From Paralithodes platypus (Eukaryota; Arthropoda; Malacostraca; Decapoda; Lithodidae): DNA of 64,000 nt. Made by a program: the position numbers and the translations under genes. Under the pieces are notes generated by a model. The model worked only from the letters and a program-made list of their open reading frames with translations, was not told the origin of the DNA and did no database searches. Numbering within the stretch: position 1 is the first letter of the stretch; every line of letters begins with the position of its first letter. Of the stretch, positions 1-11,400 are shown in pieces. The stretch spans positions 41,323,526-41,387,525 of the forward strand of contig CM064523.1 in NCBI GenBank assembly GCA_032716605.1. Direction: 5' to 3'.

Positions 1-110
1 AAATATTTTTTTTTCGATGTCAAAAGTTGATTTTTTTTTTCTCTGACTCTTAAGAGTCTTCCCGCAGTGCGCCGGGGGAACTCTTAAGAGTCTCCCCGCA
101 GCTCCCGGGT
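1..110. repeat. Flanking repeat sequence with duplicated CTCTTAAGAGTCT motif
   Basis: The sequence has two poly(T) runs followed by two copies of a palindromic CTCTTAAGAGTCT motif, each followed by CCCGCAG (about 49-68 and 81-102). It lies outside the BEL/Pao copy that begins near 111. A diverged version of the same pattern occurs at 45243-45303, so this is probably part of a dispersed repeat. No coding potential was seen. Confidence 0.4.
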
Positions 111-2876
111 TAAGAGATGCCGTACCATCCACCTGTATTGAACTCTGAAGATCTTCACTATTAGTAACCCACTCGCGGAGAAATAGATGTGCATCCGCAA
201 ACAATCTGCGTGCTTGCCAGTATGCATACAACAAATCATCTTGACTATCGCTAGTACCCTGCAAATTGTCAATGTATAATCCGCGAGATAGTTTACTTGT
301 GTCCTCATGAGTGTCAGCTAGATGTTTTCTGATTGTGGCATTTAACAAAAACTGCGAGCAAGTGGCCCCAAAGAGTACAACCCGAAAACGGTATATTATG
401 ATGGGACTTTCAGAGTCGCTAATGTCGCTGAACCAAAGAAAGCGGGTAACATCTCTATCTTCCCCTTTAGCTTGACCATCAAGAATGCTTTCTCGATGTC
501 ACTGGTATAGGCGTACTTTCCCAGCCTAAACCGCAATAGATGTTGGGACAGGTCCGACACCATGGACGGACCTGTCAACAGGCAGTCATTCAGACTGGGT
601 TGTTGACCTTGGTGGGCAGAACAGTCATACACCACCCGTATTGGTGTGGTGATGCTGTCTTTCTTTACCCCATGATGGGCCAGATAGTGAACCCTACCCT
701 TCTTACACGGTTCCTTGACATCGACTCTCTCAATAAAACCCCTATCCTCATAACTCCGAAATACATCGTCATACGCCTGGCGCGTGCTCGGTTCGTTAGA
801 CAATTTCCGCTGCAATGCGCGCAAGCGACCTAATGCCAAACCATAGTTGGTAGGCAGGCTTATCTCACTGTTCTTCCAGGGTAAACTAACTTTATATTGC
901 TTGTCTGAGGCACAGTAGCACACAGACTCGTCAAACCTTTGTAGCGCAACTTCCGAGTCATAATCAGTCTCCATAGGATTAATGCCTATGTGATCCAATC
1001 TCCACAGTCGTTCCAGGTCGAACTCGGCAGCCATCTTAGGGTCACTAGGTTGGGAATCCTCCCTTCCCAACTCCTCTGCCGCGGTTACATTGACTCTATA
1101 TATCGAGACCGTGTCGACCAGGACCTTTGACTGTGTAGTATGCACCTTTCCGCTCATGCAGTATCCAAATTTTGTGGGGATTAAAATTACACCACACATC
1201 TTTTTAAATCCAGGGTATACTACTTCATAATAATGATCCACACCAAGTAGAACATGCACCTCACTCTGATTTCCCATGGGATCTGACAAATTAACCCCTT
1301 TGCTACGTAATGCGTGTTCCACCTTCTTCACACCCACAGATACATATTCTGGTAGGGTGTCTACTATGATACAAGTCATAAAGTACCGGTTTTTACGATA
1401 GAAATATGAAATCTCCGCTATCTCGTAGTCTTGTTTATCAGTAACCCCTGTGAAGCCCTGTAATCGAAGAGTCTCAGCCCCTACGATTCGGTGCTTCAGT
1501 CCCACTAGTACGGACCTCTTTATAAAGGAACGTTGAGACCCTTGATCTAGAAGTACCCGACAAACTTTGTTACTGTCATTACCTTCCATGGGAATCTGTA
1601 TTGTGGGCAATATAGTGGTGTCTTGCGTGCTACCTAGTGCCACAGTTGTAGTACCCTCATTTTTGACGTCTTTGACTTTATCTGCAGTAGGACACAACTT
1701 ATCAAAGTGATGTCCTTTGCAGTGCCGACAGGGCCTTAAGTATGTAGCAGTACATTGTCCCTGCTTACCATGTTCCCCACTTAGACAACCTACACATAGC
1801 TTCAATCTTCTCGCCTGTGCTAGTTTTGTCTCATTTGTCGGGTATTTTACACAGAAACTCCATTTATGTTTGTTGTTACATAGCTTACATAGAATCTGAG
1901 CAGGTTTCTTATACACACCCTCTTTCTTTACTTTAGTCCCCACTGTCATGCTTACTGTTCCCCTCTTCTCCACATTCTCACTCCCTCCCGACACATACAT
2001 TCTCCCTTTGTACAACTGTAGATTATTGATCTCCTTACTGAACTGAGTTTTGAACTCCACCAGCTCAAATGATCTTACCTTATCAAGTATTGCCATAGGA
2101 AGCTTCTGACGCAAGATAATGACTATCATTTCCTGAGTGGTAAGCCCTAGGGTATCTAGCGATCGAGTATGGCACTCCATATTTGCCCTGAAGTTTGTCA
2201 ACTCATCAACCTTATACTGTGGTTCTGCGAGCCCCAACAAGGCAACGACATGGGCCATCTTCAACTGCTCTCTATCCCCGTATGTGGACTCTAATAAGTG
2301 TACCGCTTCAAGATAACTACCACCTACTACTGCAAAACCCTCTATTAAATGTAAGGCCTCTCCTTCCATTTGTCCCTTCAGATAGTGAAACTTGCGGACA
2401 TTATCCAAAGAGGATTCATGAACCGTAGATCGAAATACGTCCCAAAAAGCTAACCACTCGGTTAACTTGCCCCCAAATGTAGGAAGATTGAGCTTTGGGA
2501 GGTGTACAGTATGTTTTGGGTCAGCCCTTCTATGGGCCTCATTATCGCCTCCCTTCTTACTTGCGACAGCACGCTGTAATAGGCGCTTCGCTCTAAAGAC
2601 AGGTTCGTCATAGAGGGCGCGATTATCACACTCTGTAACTATCTCTTCCTCCTCTATCATGTCAGCCACAATCACCTCACTCAGAGCCGTAATACGACCG
2701 TGGGTAGCCTGGACGTTATCTAATCTAGCCTCCAATTCCTCTAGATCAGCAGTAGTGATGAAAGTGTTTAAGTCCACAATTAGCCTATTTAACACTCCCC
2801 GAAGTCCCGCCCTTTGATTTTTAGGGGCTTTGCTTAGCACCCCACTAGACGGTGTCTCTTTATGGTCTTTATCCAT
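111..2876 (-). pseudogene. BEL/Pao gag-protease-RT polyprotein, truncated and frame-shifted
   Basis: The start is taken at the ATG at 2876 (MDKDHKETPSS), because this start recurs in the other copies just after the conserved spacer; an in-frame ATG 13 codons upstream is less likely. Gag comes first, with the DUF1759-like core including HLPKLNLPTFGG. A Cys/His-rich nucleic-acid-binding region follows (CKLCNNKHKWSFC, CVGC, CRHCKGHHFDKLC). The retropepsin-like protease region of DUF1758 type carries LLDQGSQRSFI. RT then begins, including the first catalytic Asp region TSDIEKAF. A one-base difference near 470 relative to sister copies breaks the frame. RT sequence continues to about 111 in another frame and is then cut off, so RNase H and integrase are absent. 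This copy cannot make a complete Pol. Confidence 0.9.
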
Positions 2877-3091
2877 TTTGCATGTGAGCCTATAGGCTAC
2901 GTATCTAAATATCACGTTACAAAAACAACGGCCAAATAATAGGCAACTTAAGAGACGCCAACCGGCGGACTTCTATGTTATGGAGAAAAAATAGTACACT
3001 ATATAGCAATACCTACTAATGGATCATATTGAACAAGAAAAAATGTTAGGTCAGGTCATATGTCACAGGAAGTCTGAAACTGAAAAGAACA

Positions 3092-3793
3092 TTACTGGGG
3101 AAAAACGATGGGTGGGAAGCAGGACTTAGGCAGGCGCAATGACACAACCCCGGCGTCCCTCTCTAGCCAACGCTTCGTTAGCCCTACAATTTTGTTATAT
3201 AGGACTTGATTGGTGTCTAAGTCGAGGTGGACACCATCCTGGTCGAGGTCTCTGATGCTGAGTGTTATGGAAACAAAGCGGTGCTTCGTTTCTATTAACC
3301 GACACCTCAGGGCGCGGTTAACAGAATTTTTTATAGCCTGAAATTCCGCAGCTGAGAACCCTCGGACTTTCGTCCGGCTCTCAATTGCCACGATCTTGCA
3401 GCTTCCTCCGGACTCACGCTCCAGATCCAGCGCCACCTCTTTAATTGCGTCAGCTAACTCGCGGGGCACTGTACCGGGGCGTATATCATTGCCACCTATA
3501 AACAAAAAGATCATATGTGGCCTAAACTGTACCACTTGCCCCCACTGGGGGGAGGCTTTCAGGGTGTCAACGGTTGCTCCCGGTACCCCGAAGTAGGTCA
3601 GCCGGAAAGTTCTTTCCCCCTCTGACGCCCGATACGACTCAGTACCTCCGTCAGCTGCCCTTAGCCTAGTGGCATAAGAATGTCCCACTATGGCTATTCG
3701 CTGAGGTACCGGCGCCTGAGGTACAGGAAGATAGCCAAGCCCTACCCCTCCGGGGTCCTTGCTCCTGCATCCCTGGGCTAATCCCTTGCTCAT
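3092..3793 (-). CDS. SGNH/GDSL-type hydrolase ORF upstream of gag in a BEL/Pao element
   Basis: This is an intact 233-aa frame starting 29 bases after the end of the primer-binding site and ending about 215 bp before the gag ATG, in the same orientation. It shows the SGNH-hydrolase blocks in order: block I GHSYATRL (Ser39 as nucleophile), block II Gly in VPGATVDTL (Gly72), block III GGND (Asn102), and block V DGVHL (Asp186, His189). All four name-giving residues are present, and the spacing suits a compact alpha/beta/alpha esterase or lipase-like domain. No signal peptide or membrane segment is visible, so a cytoplasmic or particle-associated role is more likely than a secreted one. SGNH domains are known in ORF1 of some CR1/L2-type LINEs. 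I do not know a described BEL/Pao family with one in this position. The substrate is unknown. A frame-broken second copy is at 25820-26520. Confidence 0.8.
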   Translation of the reverse strand: MSKGLAQGCRSKDPGGVGLGYLPVPQAPVPQRIAIVGHSYATRLRAADGGTESYRASEGERTFRLTYFGVPGATVDTLKASPQWGQVVQFRPHMIFLFIGGNDIRPGTVPRELADAIKEVALDLERESGGSCKIVAIESRTKVRGFSAAEFQAIKNSVNRALRCRLIETKHRFVSITLSIRDLDQDGVHLDLDTNQVLYNKIVGLTKRWLERDAGVVSLRLPKSCFPPIVFPQ

Positions 3794-3821
3794 TGCCTAA
3801 GATCCCTTACTGGTAGCTAGT

Positions 3822-3838
3822 CCCGGGTCTGGGCACCA
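3822..3838 (-). promoter_or_regulatory. Primer-binding site of BEL/Pao copy A
   Basis: On the minus strand it reads TGGTGCCCAGACCCGGG, starting with the TGG that pairs with a tRNA 3' CCA end. In the copy at 26567 the same sequence lies 1 nt after the LTR terminus CCACA, which supports the assignment. Base pairing implies a primer tRNA whose 3' end is CCCGGGTCTGGGCACCA. I could not match this confidently to a specific isoacceptor. Confidence 0.75.
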
Positions 3839-6800
3839 ATGTGCACAAACCGACCTATACTTATGCCAACAAGACATCACGTTACTGATCTATTGATCAT
3901 ACGTGCACATAGGGAAGTAAAACACTACGGGGTATGTCATATTATATCAAATTTACGTCTCACATGGTGGATACCCAGAGTTCGACAAGTAGCTCGACGC
4001 GTAGTGAGAAAGTGTGTAATATGCCAGAGACTAAAGGGTAAACCATATGCAACTGGACCAGCTCCAACTCTACCTGAATGCCGTGTAAAGCACGTAGAAC
4101 CTTTCCAAGCGGTAGGATTAGATTACACAGGGGCATTGAAGACGAGGGAGCATGAGAAGGTTTATATATTATTGTTTACCTGTGCGACGTCTCGAGCGGT
4201 ACACCTAAAACTATGTGATAATATGTCTAGCGAAGAATTTATGCTGGCGTTCAGACGGTTTTGTGCCCGTCGTTCATTCCCTCAACTCATTCTTAGCGAC
4301 AATGCTCCCACTTATGTCCAAGCATCAAAATATCTAAAGGATATGAGTAGTGATCCTACTATCATCACTTTTTTGGGAGAGAAAAAGTGCGAATGGAGGT
4401 TCATTCCAGTTAAGGCACCTTGGTTTGGTGGAATGTGGGAACGGTGTGTCGGCATAGTAAAGTCAGGACTAATAGCGGTTGTAGGACGTGCTCTATTAAA
4501 GAAGAGTGAGTTGACGACAGTCCTCACAGAGATAGAGGCAGTCGTGAATGATCACCCGCTTACATATGTGTACACCGACCTGCAAGAACCACTACCATTA
4601 ATGCCAGCTCACTTGCTATATGGAAAACCATTGACTGCGTTTCCATCTGATTTTCAGTCCATAGTAGAGTTAGAGGATCCCTCGTTGTACTCTGCGGTAG
4701 CGGTGTCTAAGAGATACCAGTATATATCCAGGATAATCGAGGATTTTATACGGGTGGTGTATCACTGTTCTGCCCACCAAGGTCAACAACCCAGTCTGAA
4801 TGACTGCCTGTTGACAGGTCCGTCCATGGTGTCGGACCTGTCCCAACATCTATTGCGGTTTAGGCTGGGGAAGTACGCCTATACCAGTGACATCGAGAAA
4901 GCAGTCTTGATGGTCAAGCTAAAGGAGGAAGATAGAGATGTTACCCGCTTTCTTTGGTTAAGCGACATTAGCGACTCTGAAAGTCCCATCATAATATACC
5001 GTTTTCGGGTTGTACTCTTTGGGGCCACTTGCTCGCAGTTTTTGTTAAATGCCACAATCAGAAAACATCTAGCTGACACTCATGAGGACACAAGTAAACT
5101 ATCTCGCGGATTATACATTGACAATTTGCAGGGTACTAGCGATAGTCAAGATGATTTGTTGTATGCATACTGGCAAGCACGCAGATTGTTTGCGGATGCA
5201 CATCTATTTCTCCGCGAGTGGGTTACTAATAGTGAAGATCTTCAGAGTTTAATACAGGTGGATGGTACGGCATCTCTTAACCAGGAAAAGTCCAGAAATT
5301 TGGGGATGATCTGGCAACCTAAACATGACATACTAACTTTTCAAACAAGGTCTTTTGCTCAGCAGACAGGAGCGCACACAAAAAGAAGTCTGTTGAGCAA
5401 AGTTGCGCAATTTTTTGATCCTTTGGGTCTAGCATTACCTGTTACCATAAGAGCTAGGATTCTAATGCAGGAAGTTTGGAGACGTAAAATAGGATGGGAT
5501 GACAGTTTGCCCGAGGACCTGAATGACCAAGGGACATTGTTGTTGAATGAATATGCCATCCTATGTACTAAACCTATACCTCGTAAAGTGGCGGCGTTCG
5601 GTGACGTTACGTTACACACGTTTTGCGATGCTAGCGCCACGGCATACGGGGTAGCCATATATGTTGTTACTTCATTTGGGGCACATTTAGTTACAGCCCG
5701 GGCCAAAGTAGCCCCGGTTAAAAAGGTAACTATTCCTAAAATGGAATTGACTGCCATGCTGCTATTAGCACGTCTGGTGCAACATGTACGCGCAGCATAC
5801 GAGAGCGAATTAAATATTGAAATCGTTCACGTATGGTGCGATAGTCAGGTCGCACTCAACTGGATACATAGCAAGAAGTCTCTGCCAGTTTATGTGCGGA
5901 ATAGGGTAGATGAGATTAGAGCCCTTTTGCCAGACGTTGCTTATCATTATGTAAATACAAAGGAAAACCCTAGTGATCTCATAACTAGGGGTATAACGGC
6001 TAGCCAGTTAATGAAGTCCGAATTGTGGTGGCATGGTCCAAAGTGGCTGCTCCATGAAAGTGAATGGACTATATGGCATGCTGTTGGTGAGGGACTTCTG
6101 CCACTGGAAACAGTGGCAGTTACAGCCCAACCAAATGAGCCACCGGGTCCTATCATGAAGTGGGCAAGATTCGGTGACTATAATAAACTAGTCAGAGTTG
6201 TAGCTTGGGTGTTGCGATATGTATCCAATCTCAAGCTTAAAGTAACGGGCCAACTCTGCAACAGGGGTCACAACATTGATGCTCGTGAATTTAAAGCAGC
6301 TGAAGTAACTTTGATCAAATGGGTTCAAGTAGAAACCTTTTCCAATGAATTAGAATCCTTGAAAGGCTCGAATAAGACATTAATGCCTAATATAGTGCGT
6401 CAACTAAGGTTGCACCTAGACAATGGCCTCATCAGGTGTGAGGGTCGCCTGAAGTGGTCGGGTGTACCAGACGGCACAAACCGACCTATACTTATGCCAA
6501 CAAGACATCACGTTACTGATCTATTGATCATACGTGCACATAGGGAAGTAAAACACTACGGGGTATGTCATATTATATCAAATTTACGTCTCATATGGTG
6601 GATACCCAGAGTTCGACAAGTAGCTCGACGCGTAGTGAGAAAGTGTGTAATATGCCAGAGACTAAAGGGTAAACCATATGCAACTGGACCAGCTCCACCT
6701 CTACCTGAATGCCGTGTAAAGCACGTAGAACCTTTCCAAGCGGTAGGATTAGATTACACAGGGGCATTGAAGACGAGGGAGCATGAGAAGGTTTATATAT

Positions 6801-7276
6801 TATTGTTTACCTGTGCGACGTCTCGAGCGGTACACCTAGAACTATGTGATAATATGTCTAGCGAAGAATTTATGCTGGCGTTCAGACGGTTTTGTGCCCG
6901 TCGTTCATTCCCTCAACTCATTCTTAGCGACAATGCTCCCACTTATGTCCAAGCATCAAAATATCTAAAGGATATGAGTAGTGATCCTACTATCATCACT
7001 TTTTTGGGAGAGAAAAAGTGCGAATGGAGGTTCATTCCAGTTAAGGCACCTTGGTTTGGTGGAATGTGGGAACGGTGTGTCGGCATAGTAAAGTCAGGAC
7101 TAAGAGCGGTTGTAGGACGTGCTCTATTAAAGAAGAGTGAGTTGACGACAGTCCTCACAGAGATAGAGGCAGTCGTGAATGATCGCCCGCTTACGTATGT
7201 GTACACCGACCTGCAAGTCGTGTACTGTGTAGCTGTGGTAAACTATCAATGGAAGTTAAATGTTACTAAGCTATAA
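3839..7276 (+). CDS. Chimeric BEL/Pao pol open frame: INT - RT - RNase H - INT
   Basis: One uninterrupted 1145-aa frame built from two pol pieces. Positions 3842-4747 encode integrase: the HHCC zinc region around HREVKHYG and CVIC, core motifs VGLDYTG, ILSDNAP and PWFGGMWERC, then part of the C-terminal domain. At about 4748 the frame jumps without a break into RT (RVVYHCSAHQG). It then continues through TSDIEKAV, GLYIDN, RNase H (FCDASATAYG, PKMEL, WCDSQVALNW, NPSDLITRG) and a second integrase to YVYTDLQ at 7217. The last codons are filler and LTR sequence. The first integrase shares variants with the copy at 20925-24917 (TLPECR, HLKLCDN); the second part shares EKAVLM with the inverted copy at 8406-11611. 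The frame is a product of rearrangement or misassembly, not a normal gene order. Its start codon is fortuitous. Confidence 0.75.
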   Translation: MCTNRPILMPTRHHVTDLLIIRAHREVKHYGVCHIISNLRLTWWIPRVRQVARRVVRKCVICQRLKGKPYATGPAPTLPECRVKHVEPFQAVGLDYTGALKTREHEKVYILLFTCATSRAVHLKLCDNMSSEEFMLAFRRFCARRSFPQLILSDNAPTYVQASKYLKDMSSDPTIITFLGEKKCEWRFIPVKAPWFGGMWERCVGIVKSGLIAVVGRALLKKSELTTVLTEIEAVVNDHPLTYVYTDLQEPLPLMPAHLLYGKPLTAFPSDFQSIVELEDPSLYSAVAVSKRYQYISRIIEDFIRVVYHCSAHQGQQPSLNDCLLTGPSMVSDLSQHLLRFRLGKYAYTSDIEKAVLMVKLKEEDRDVTRFLWLSDISDSESPIIIYRFRVVLFGATCSQFLLNATIRKHLADTHEDTSKLSRGLYIDNLQGTSDSQDDLLYAYWQARRLFADAHLFLREWVTNSEDLQSLIQVDGTASLNQEKSRNLGMIWQPKHDILTFQTRSFAQQTGAHTKRSLLSKVAQFFDPLGLALPVTIRARILMQEVWRRKIGWDDSLPEDLNDQGTLLLNEYAILCTKPIPRKVAAFGDVTLHTFCDASATAYGVAIYVVTSFGAHLVTARAKVAPVKKVTIPKMELTAMLLLARLVQHVRAAYESELNIEIVHVWCDSQVALNWIHSKKSLPVYVRNRVDEIRALLPDVAYHYVNTKENPSDLITRGITASQLMKSELWWHGPKWLLHESEWTIWHAVGEGLLPLETVAVTAQPNEPPGPIMKWARFGDYNKLVRVVAWVLRYVSNLKLKVTGQLCNRGHNIDAREFKAAEVTLIKWVQVETFSNELESLKGSNKTLMPNIVRQLRLHLDNGLIRCEGRLKWSGVPDGTNRPILMPTRHHVTDLLIIRAHREVKHYGVCHIISNLRLIWWIPRVRQVARRVVRKCVICQRLKGKPYATGPAPPLPECRVKHVEPFQAVGLDYTGALKTREHEKVYILLFTCATSRAVHLELCDNMSSEEFMLAFRRFCARRSFPQLILSDNAPTYVQASKYLKDMSSDPTIITFLGEKKCEWRFIPVKAPWFGGMWERCVGIVKSGLRAVVGRALLKKSELTTVLTEIEAVVNDRPLTYVYTDLQVVYCVAVVNYQWKLNVTKL

Positions 7277-7749
7277 TGAATCAAATAAAATCAATCTAAA
7301 TGAATACTCTATATCTAAATTGAATTCAATCTGAAACAAGCTAATTTATATCCAAAGGTCTCACATAATAAATGTATATAATTATAGGGTAAGGTTATAA
7401 GGGTATGTGGTAAACTATCAATGGAAGTTAAATGTTACTAAGCTATAATGAATCAAATAAAATCAATCTAAATGAATACTCTATATCTAAATTGAATTCA
7501 ATCTGAAACAAGCTAATTTATATCCAAAGGTCTCACATAATAAATGTATATAATTATAGGGTAAGGTTATAAGGTTATGTGGTAAACTATCAATGGAAGT
7601 TAAATGTTACTAAGCTATAATGAATCAAATAAAATCAATCTAAATGAATACTCTATATCTAAATTGAATTCAATCTGAAACAAGCTAATTTATATCCAAA
7701 GGTCTCACATAATAAATGTATATAATTATAGGGTAAGGTTATAAGGGTT
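7234..7749 (-). repeat. 172-bp tandem triplication of the LTR terminus
   Basis: The terminal 172 bp of the LTR (minus-strand ...GATAGTTTACCACA end) occurs three times in direct tandem, starting at 7234, 7406 and 7578, with almost no divergence. The third unit continues into the complete LTR. A filler of 16 bases (7218-7233) separates the array from the upstream integrase fragment. Confidence 0.92.
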
Positions 7750-8368
7750 AATATTAGCCAGGAATTAACTCACCAATAGTTCCACGTGGCAATGAGGCAA
7801 GGGAGAACGTTTTACCCAATATGGTGGTGGACAATGGGGAACGAGACTTCGGTCCCGAGACACGAGTCAAGTTAAAGAAAGAATAAATGATTACATGGGA
7901 ATGGACATGAATATTATGCTTATCTATCAGTCAGTCATGATGTCGATGAGAGCGTCGTGATGGTGTAGCTGTGTATTGCTGTATGTGTATTGTGATTAGA
8001 GGCACAAAAGCACGATCAACTGAGGGCGGAAAATTAGATGTTAACTGGTTGGTGTTCGTGAAGGCTCTGACGTACCTCAAAAGCACACCTTGCTGCCTTG
8101 GCAAACCGCCAGGAGCCCAAATTATCGTACCGCATTTAGGTTGCTCTATACGATAAATTATATTAATATATACGATAAATTCATATATACTACATAAGAC
8201 CATGGCAATATTGCTTAATAGCATATTAGGCCTTTTATAACTTAACTTATTTACAATCTTATAATATACGATCTACTCGTCCTACGTCGTTCTGTAGGAG
8301 AGATTATGACGTCACAGAGACATAAGAGATCACAAAAGAGTCATATTCTATCGTATTTATACGATACA
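7578..8368 (-). mobile_element. BEL/Pao LTR (3' LTR of copy C)
   Basis: This 791-bp LTR is read on the minus strand from TGTATCGTAT at 8368 to TTACCACA at 7578. It lies directly after the purine-rich tract and stop region of the minus-strand pol frame at 8406-11611, so it is that copy's 3' LTR. It contains the family's CRE palindrome (8307-8314) and TATA box (8232-8239, complementary strand). Two extra copies of its terminal 172 bp lie beyond it. Confidence 0.9.
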
Positions 8369-8405
8369 CTCCCCCCACAAAAAAGACCTGAACCCCACCT
8401 TAAAC

Positions 8406-11400
8406 CTAAAGTTGCCCAGAGGCTATCTTCTGACGCCACAAGTCGACAGCGCCAGCAGCAGCGCGTCTGGGACGCGTCCCGGTCCGAGAATGATCACCAT
8501 CAGTATGAGGTGAGTCGTTCCTTCGAGAATCCTCGGACCCAGCAATAACAGGTGGAGCCTCAGATTGCAATGCGGAATCTAGCTCCAAAGCGTACAAACG
8601 TGCGATAGGACGAACAGTAGTTCCAGTGGCTGTCTTTAAAAGCGCCACCCGCTCTACAGAGTCTGCCCCCTTGTATACCTCCAATACGCGGCCTAATTTC
8701 CAGTATAAACGAGGACTATCTTCTTTAATTAAAACAACGTCACCAACTGTAGGGGCCGTTGGTCTACCAGAGGGAGTAACACTCCTTTCCCTCAATGCTA
8801 GCAGATATTCACTAATCCACCGTTTCCTAAAATCCTCGATTATCCTGGATATATACTGGTATCTCTTAGACACCGCTACCGCAGAGTACAACGAGGGATC
8901 CTCTAACTCTACTATGGACTGAAAATCAGATGGAAACGCAGTCAATGGTTTTCCATATAGCAAGTGAGCTGGCGTTAATGGTAGTGGTTCTTGCAGGTCG
9001 GTGTACACATATGTAAGCGGGCGATCATTCACGACTGCCTCTATCTCTGTGAGGACTGTCGTCAACTCACTCTTCTTTAATAGAGCACGTCCTACAACCG
9101 CTCTTAGTCCTGACTTTACTATGCCGACACACCGTTCCCACATTCCACCAAACCAAGGTGCCTTAACTGGAATGAACCTCCATTCGCACTTTTTCTCTCC
9201 CAAAAAAGTGATGATAGTAGGATCACTACTCATATCCTTTAGATATTTTGATGCTTGGACATAAGTGGGAGCATTGTCGCTAAGAATGAGTTGAGGGAAT
9301 GAACGACGGGCACAAAACCGTCTGAACGCCAGCATAAATTCTTCGCTAGACATATTATCACATAGTTCTAGGTGTACCGCTCGAGACGTCGCACAGGTAA
9401 ACAATAATATATAAACCTTCTCATGCTCCCTCGTCTTCAATGCCCCTGTGTAATCTAATCCTACCGCTTGGAAAGGTTCTACGTGCTTTACACGGCATTC
9501 AGGTAGAGGTGGAGCTGGTCCAGTTGCATATGGTTTACCCTTTAGTCTCTGGCATATTACACACTTTCTCACTACGCGTCGAGCTACTTGTCGAACTCTT
9601 GGTATCCACCATATGAGACGTAAATTTGATATAATATGACATACCCCGTAGTGTTTTACTTCCCTATGTGCACGTATGATCAATAGATCAGTAACGTGAT
9701 GTCTTGTTGGCATAAGTATAGGTCGGTTTGTGCCGTCTGGTACACCCGACCACTTCAGGCGACCCTCACACCTGATGAGGCCATTGTCTAGGTGCAACCT
9801 TAGTTGACGCACTATATTAGGCATTAATGTCTTATTCGAGCCTTTCAAGGATTCTAATTCATTGGAAAAGGTTTCTACTTGAACCCATTTGATCAAAGTT
9901 ACTTCAGCTGCTTTAAATTCACGAGCATCAATGTTGTGACCCCTGTTGCAGAGTTGGCCCGTTACTTTAAGCTTGAGATTGGATACATATCGCAACACCC
10001 AAGCTACAACTCTGACTAGTTTATTATAGTCACCGAATCTTGCCCACTTCATGATAGGACCCGGTGGCTCATTTGGTTGGGCTGTAACTGCCACTGTTTC
10101 CAGTGGCAGAAGTCCCTCACCAACAGCATGCCATATAGTCCATTCACTTTCATGGAGCAGCCACTTTGGACCATGCCACCACAATTCGGACTTCATTAAC
10201 TGGCTAGCCGTTATACCCCTAGTTATGAGATCACTAGGGTTTTCCTTTGTATTTACATAATGATAAGCAACGTCTGGCAAAAGGGCTCTAATCTCATCTA
10301 CCCTATTCCGCACATAAACTGGCAGAGACTTCTTGCTATGTATCCAGTTGAGTGCGACCTGACTATCGCACCATACGTGAACGATTTCAATATTTAATTC
10401 GCTCTCGTATGCTGCGCGTACATGTTGCACCAGACGTGCTAATAGCAGCATGGCAGTCAATTCCATTTTAGGGAGAGTTACCTTTTTAACCGGGGCTACT
10501 TTGGCCCGGGCTGTAACTAAATGTGCCCCAAATGAAGTAACAACATATATGGCTACCCCGTATGCCGTGGCGCTAGCATCGCAAAACGTGTGTAACGTAA
10601 CGTCACCGAACGCCGCCACTTTACGAGGTATAGGTTTAGTACATAGGATGGCATATTCATTCAACAACAATGTCCCTTGGTCATTCAGGTCCTCGGGCAA
10701 ACTGTCATCCCATCCTATTTTACGTCTCCAAACTTCCTGCATTAGAATCCTAGCTCTTATGGTAACAGGTAATGCTAGACCCAAAGGATCAAAAAATTGC
10801 GCAACTTTGCTCAACAGACTTCTTTTTGGCTCCTGTCTGCTGAGCAAAAGACCTTGTTTGAAAAGTTAGTATGTCATGTTTAGGTTGCCAGATCATCCCC
10901 AAATTTCTGGACTTTTCCTGGTTAAGAGATGCCGTACCATCCACCTGTATTAAACTCTGAAGATCTTCACTATTAGTAACCCACTCGCGGAGAAATAGAT
11001 GTGCATCCGCAAACAATCTGCGTGCTTGCCAGTATGCATACAACAAATCATCTTGACTATCGCTAGTACCCTGCAAATTGTCAATGTATAATCCGCGAGA
11101 TAGTTTACTTGTGTCCTCATGAGTGTCAGCTAGATGTTTTCTGATTGTGGCATTTAACAAAAACTGCGAGCAAGTGGCCCCAAAGAGTACAACCCGAAAA
11201 CGGTATATAATGATGGGACTTTCAGAGTCGCTAATGTCGCTTAACCAAAGAAAGCGGGTAACATCTCTATCTTCCTCCTTTAGCTTGACCATCAAGACTG
11301 CTTTCTCGATGTCACTGGTATAGGCGTACTTCCCCAGCCTAAACCGCAATAGATGTTGGGACAGGTCCGACACCATGGACGGACCTGTCAACAGGCAGTC

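Larger units (their letters stand above)
111..3840 (-). mobile_element. BEL/Pao retrotransposon copy A, 3'-truncated, no LTRs
   Basis: On the minus strand this segment reads primer-binding site (3838-3822), SGNH hydrolase ORF (3793-3092), a spacer of about 215 bp, then gag, protease and the N-terminal half of reverse transcriptase. It stops abruptly at about 111, in RT, where unrelated sequence begins. The 5' LTR that should follow the primer-binding site at 3841 is missing. Instead the sequence switches within 3-4 bases to a plus-strand integrase fragment of the same family. No target-site duplication is recognisable. The nucleotide sequence is nearly identical to the other copies in the cluster, so the family moved or was amplified recently. 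Confidence 0.9.

Noticed and set aside
3092..3793. SGNH ORF as an env-like surface protein
   Set aside because: No signal peptide or membrane segment is visible, and it lies upstream of gag rather than after pol.
8306..8548. 80-aa ORF (MTSQRH...) repeated at many copies
   Set aside because: It is the antisense of the LTR start and of the pol C-terminal domain, repeated because the element is repeated. No independent evidence for a gene.
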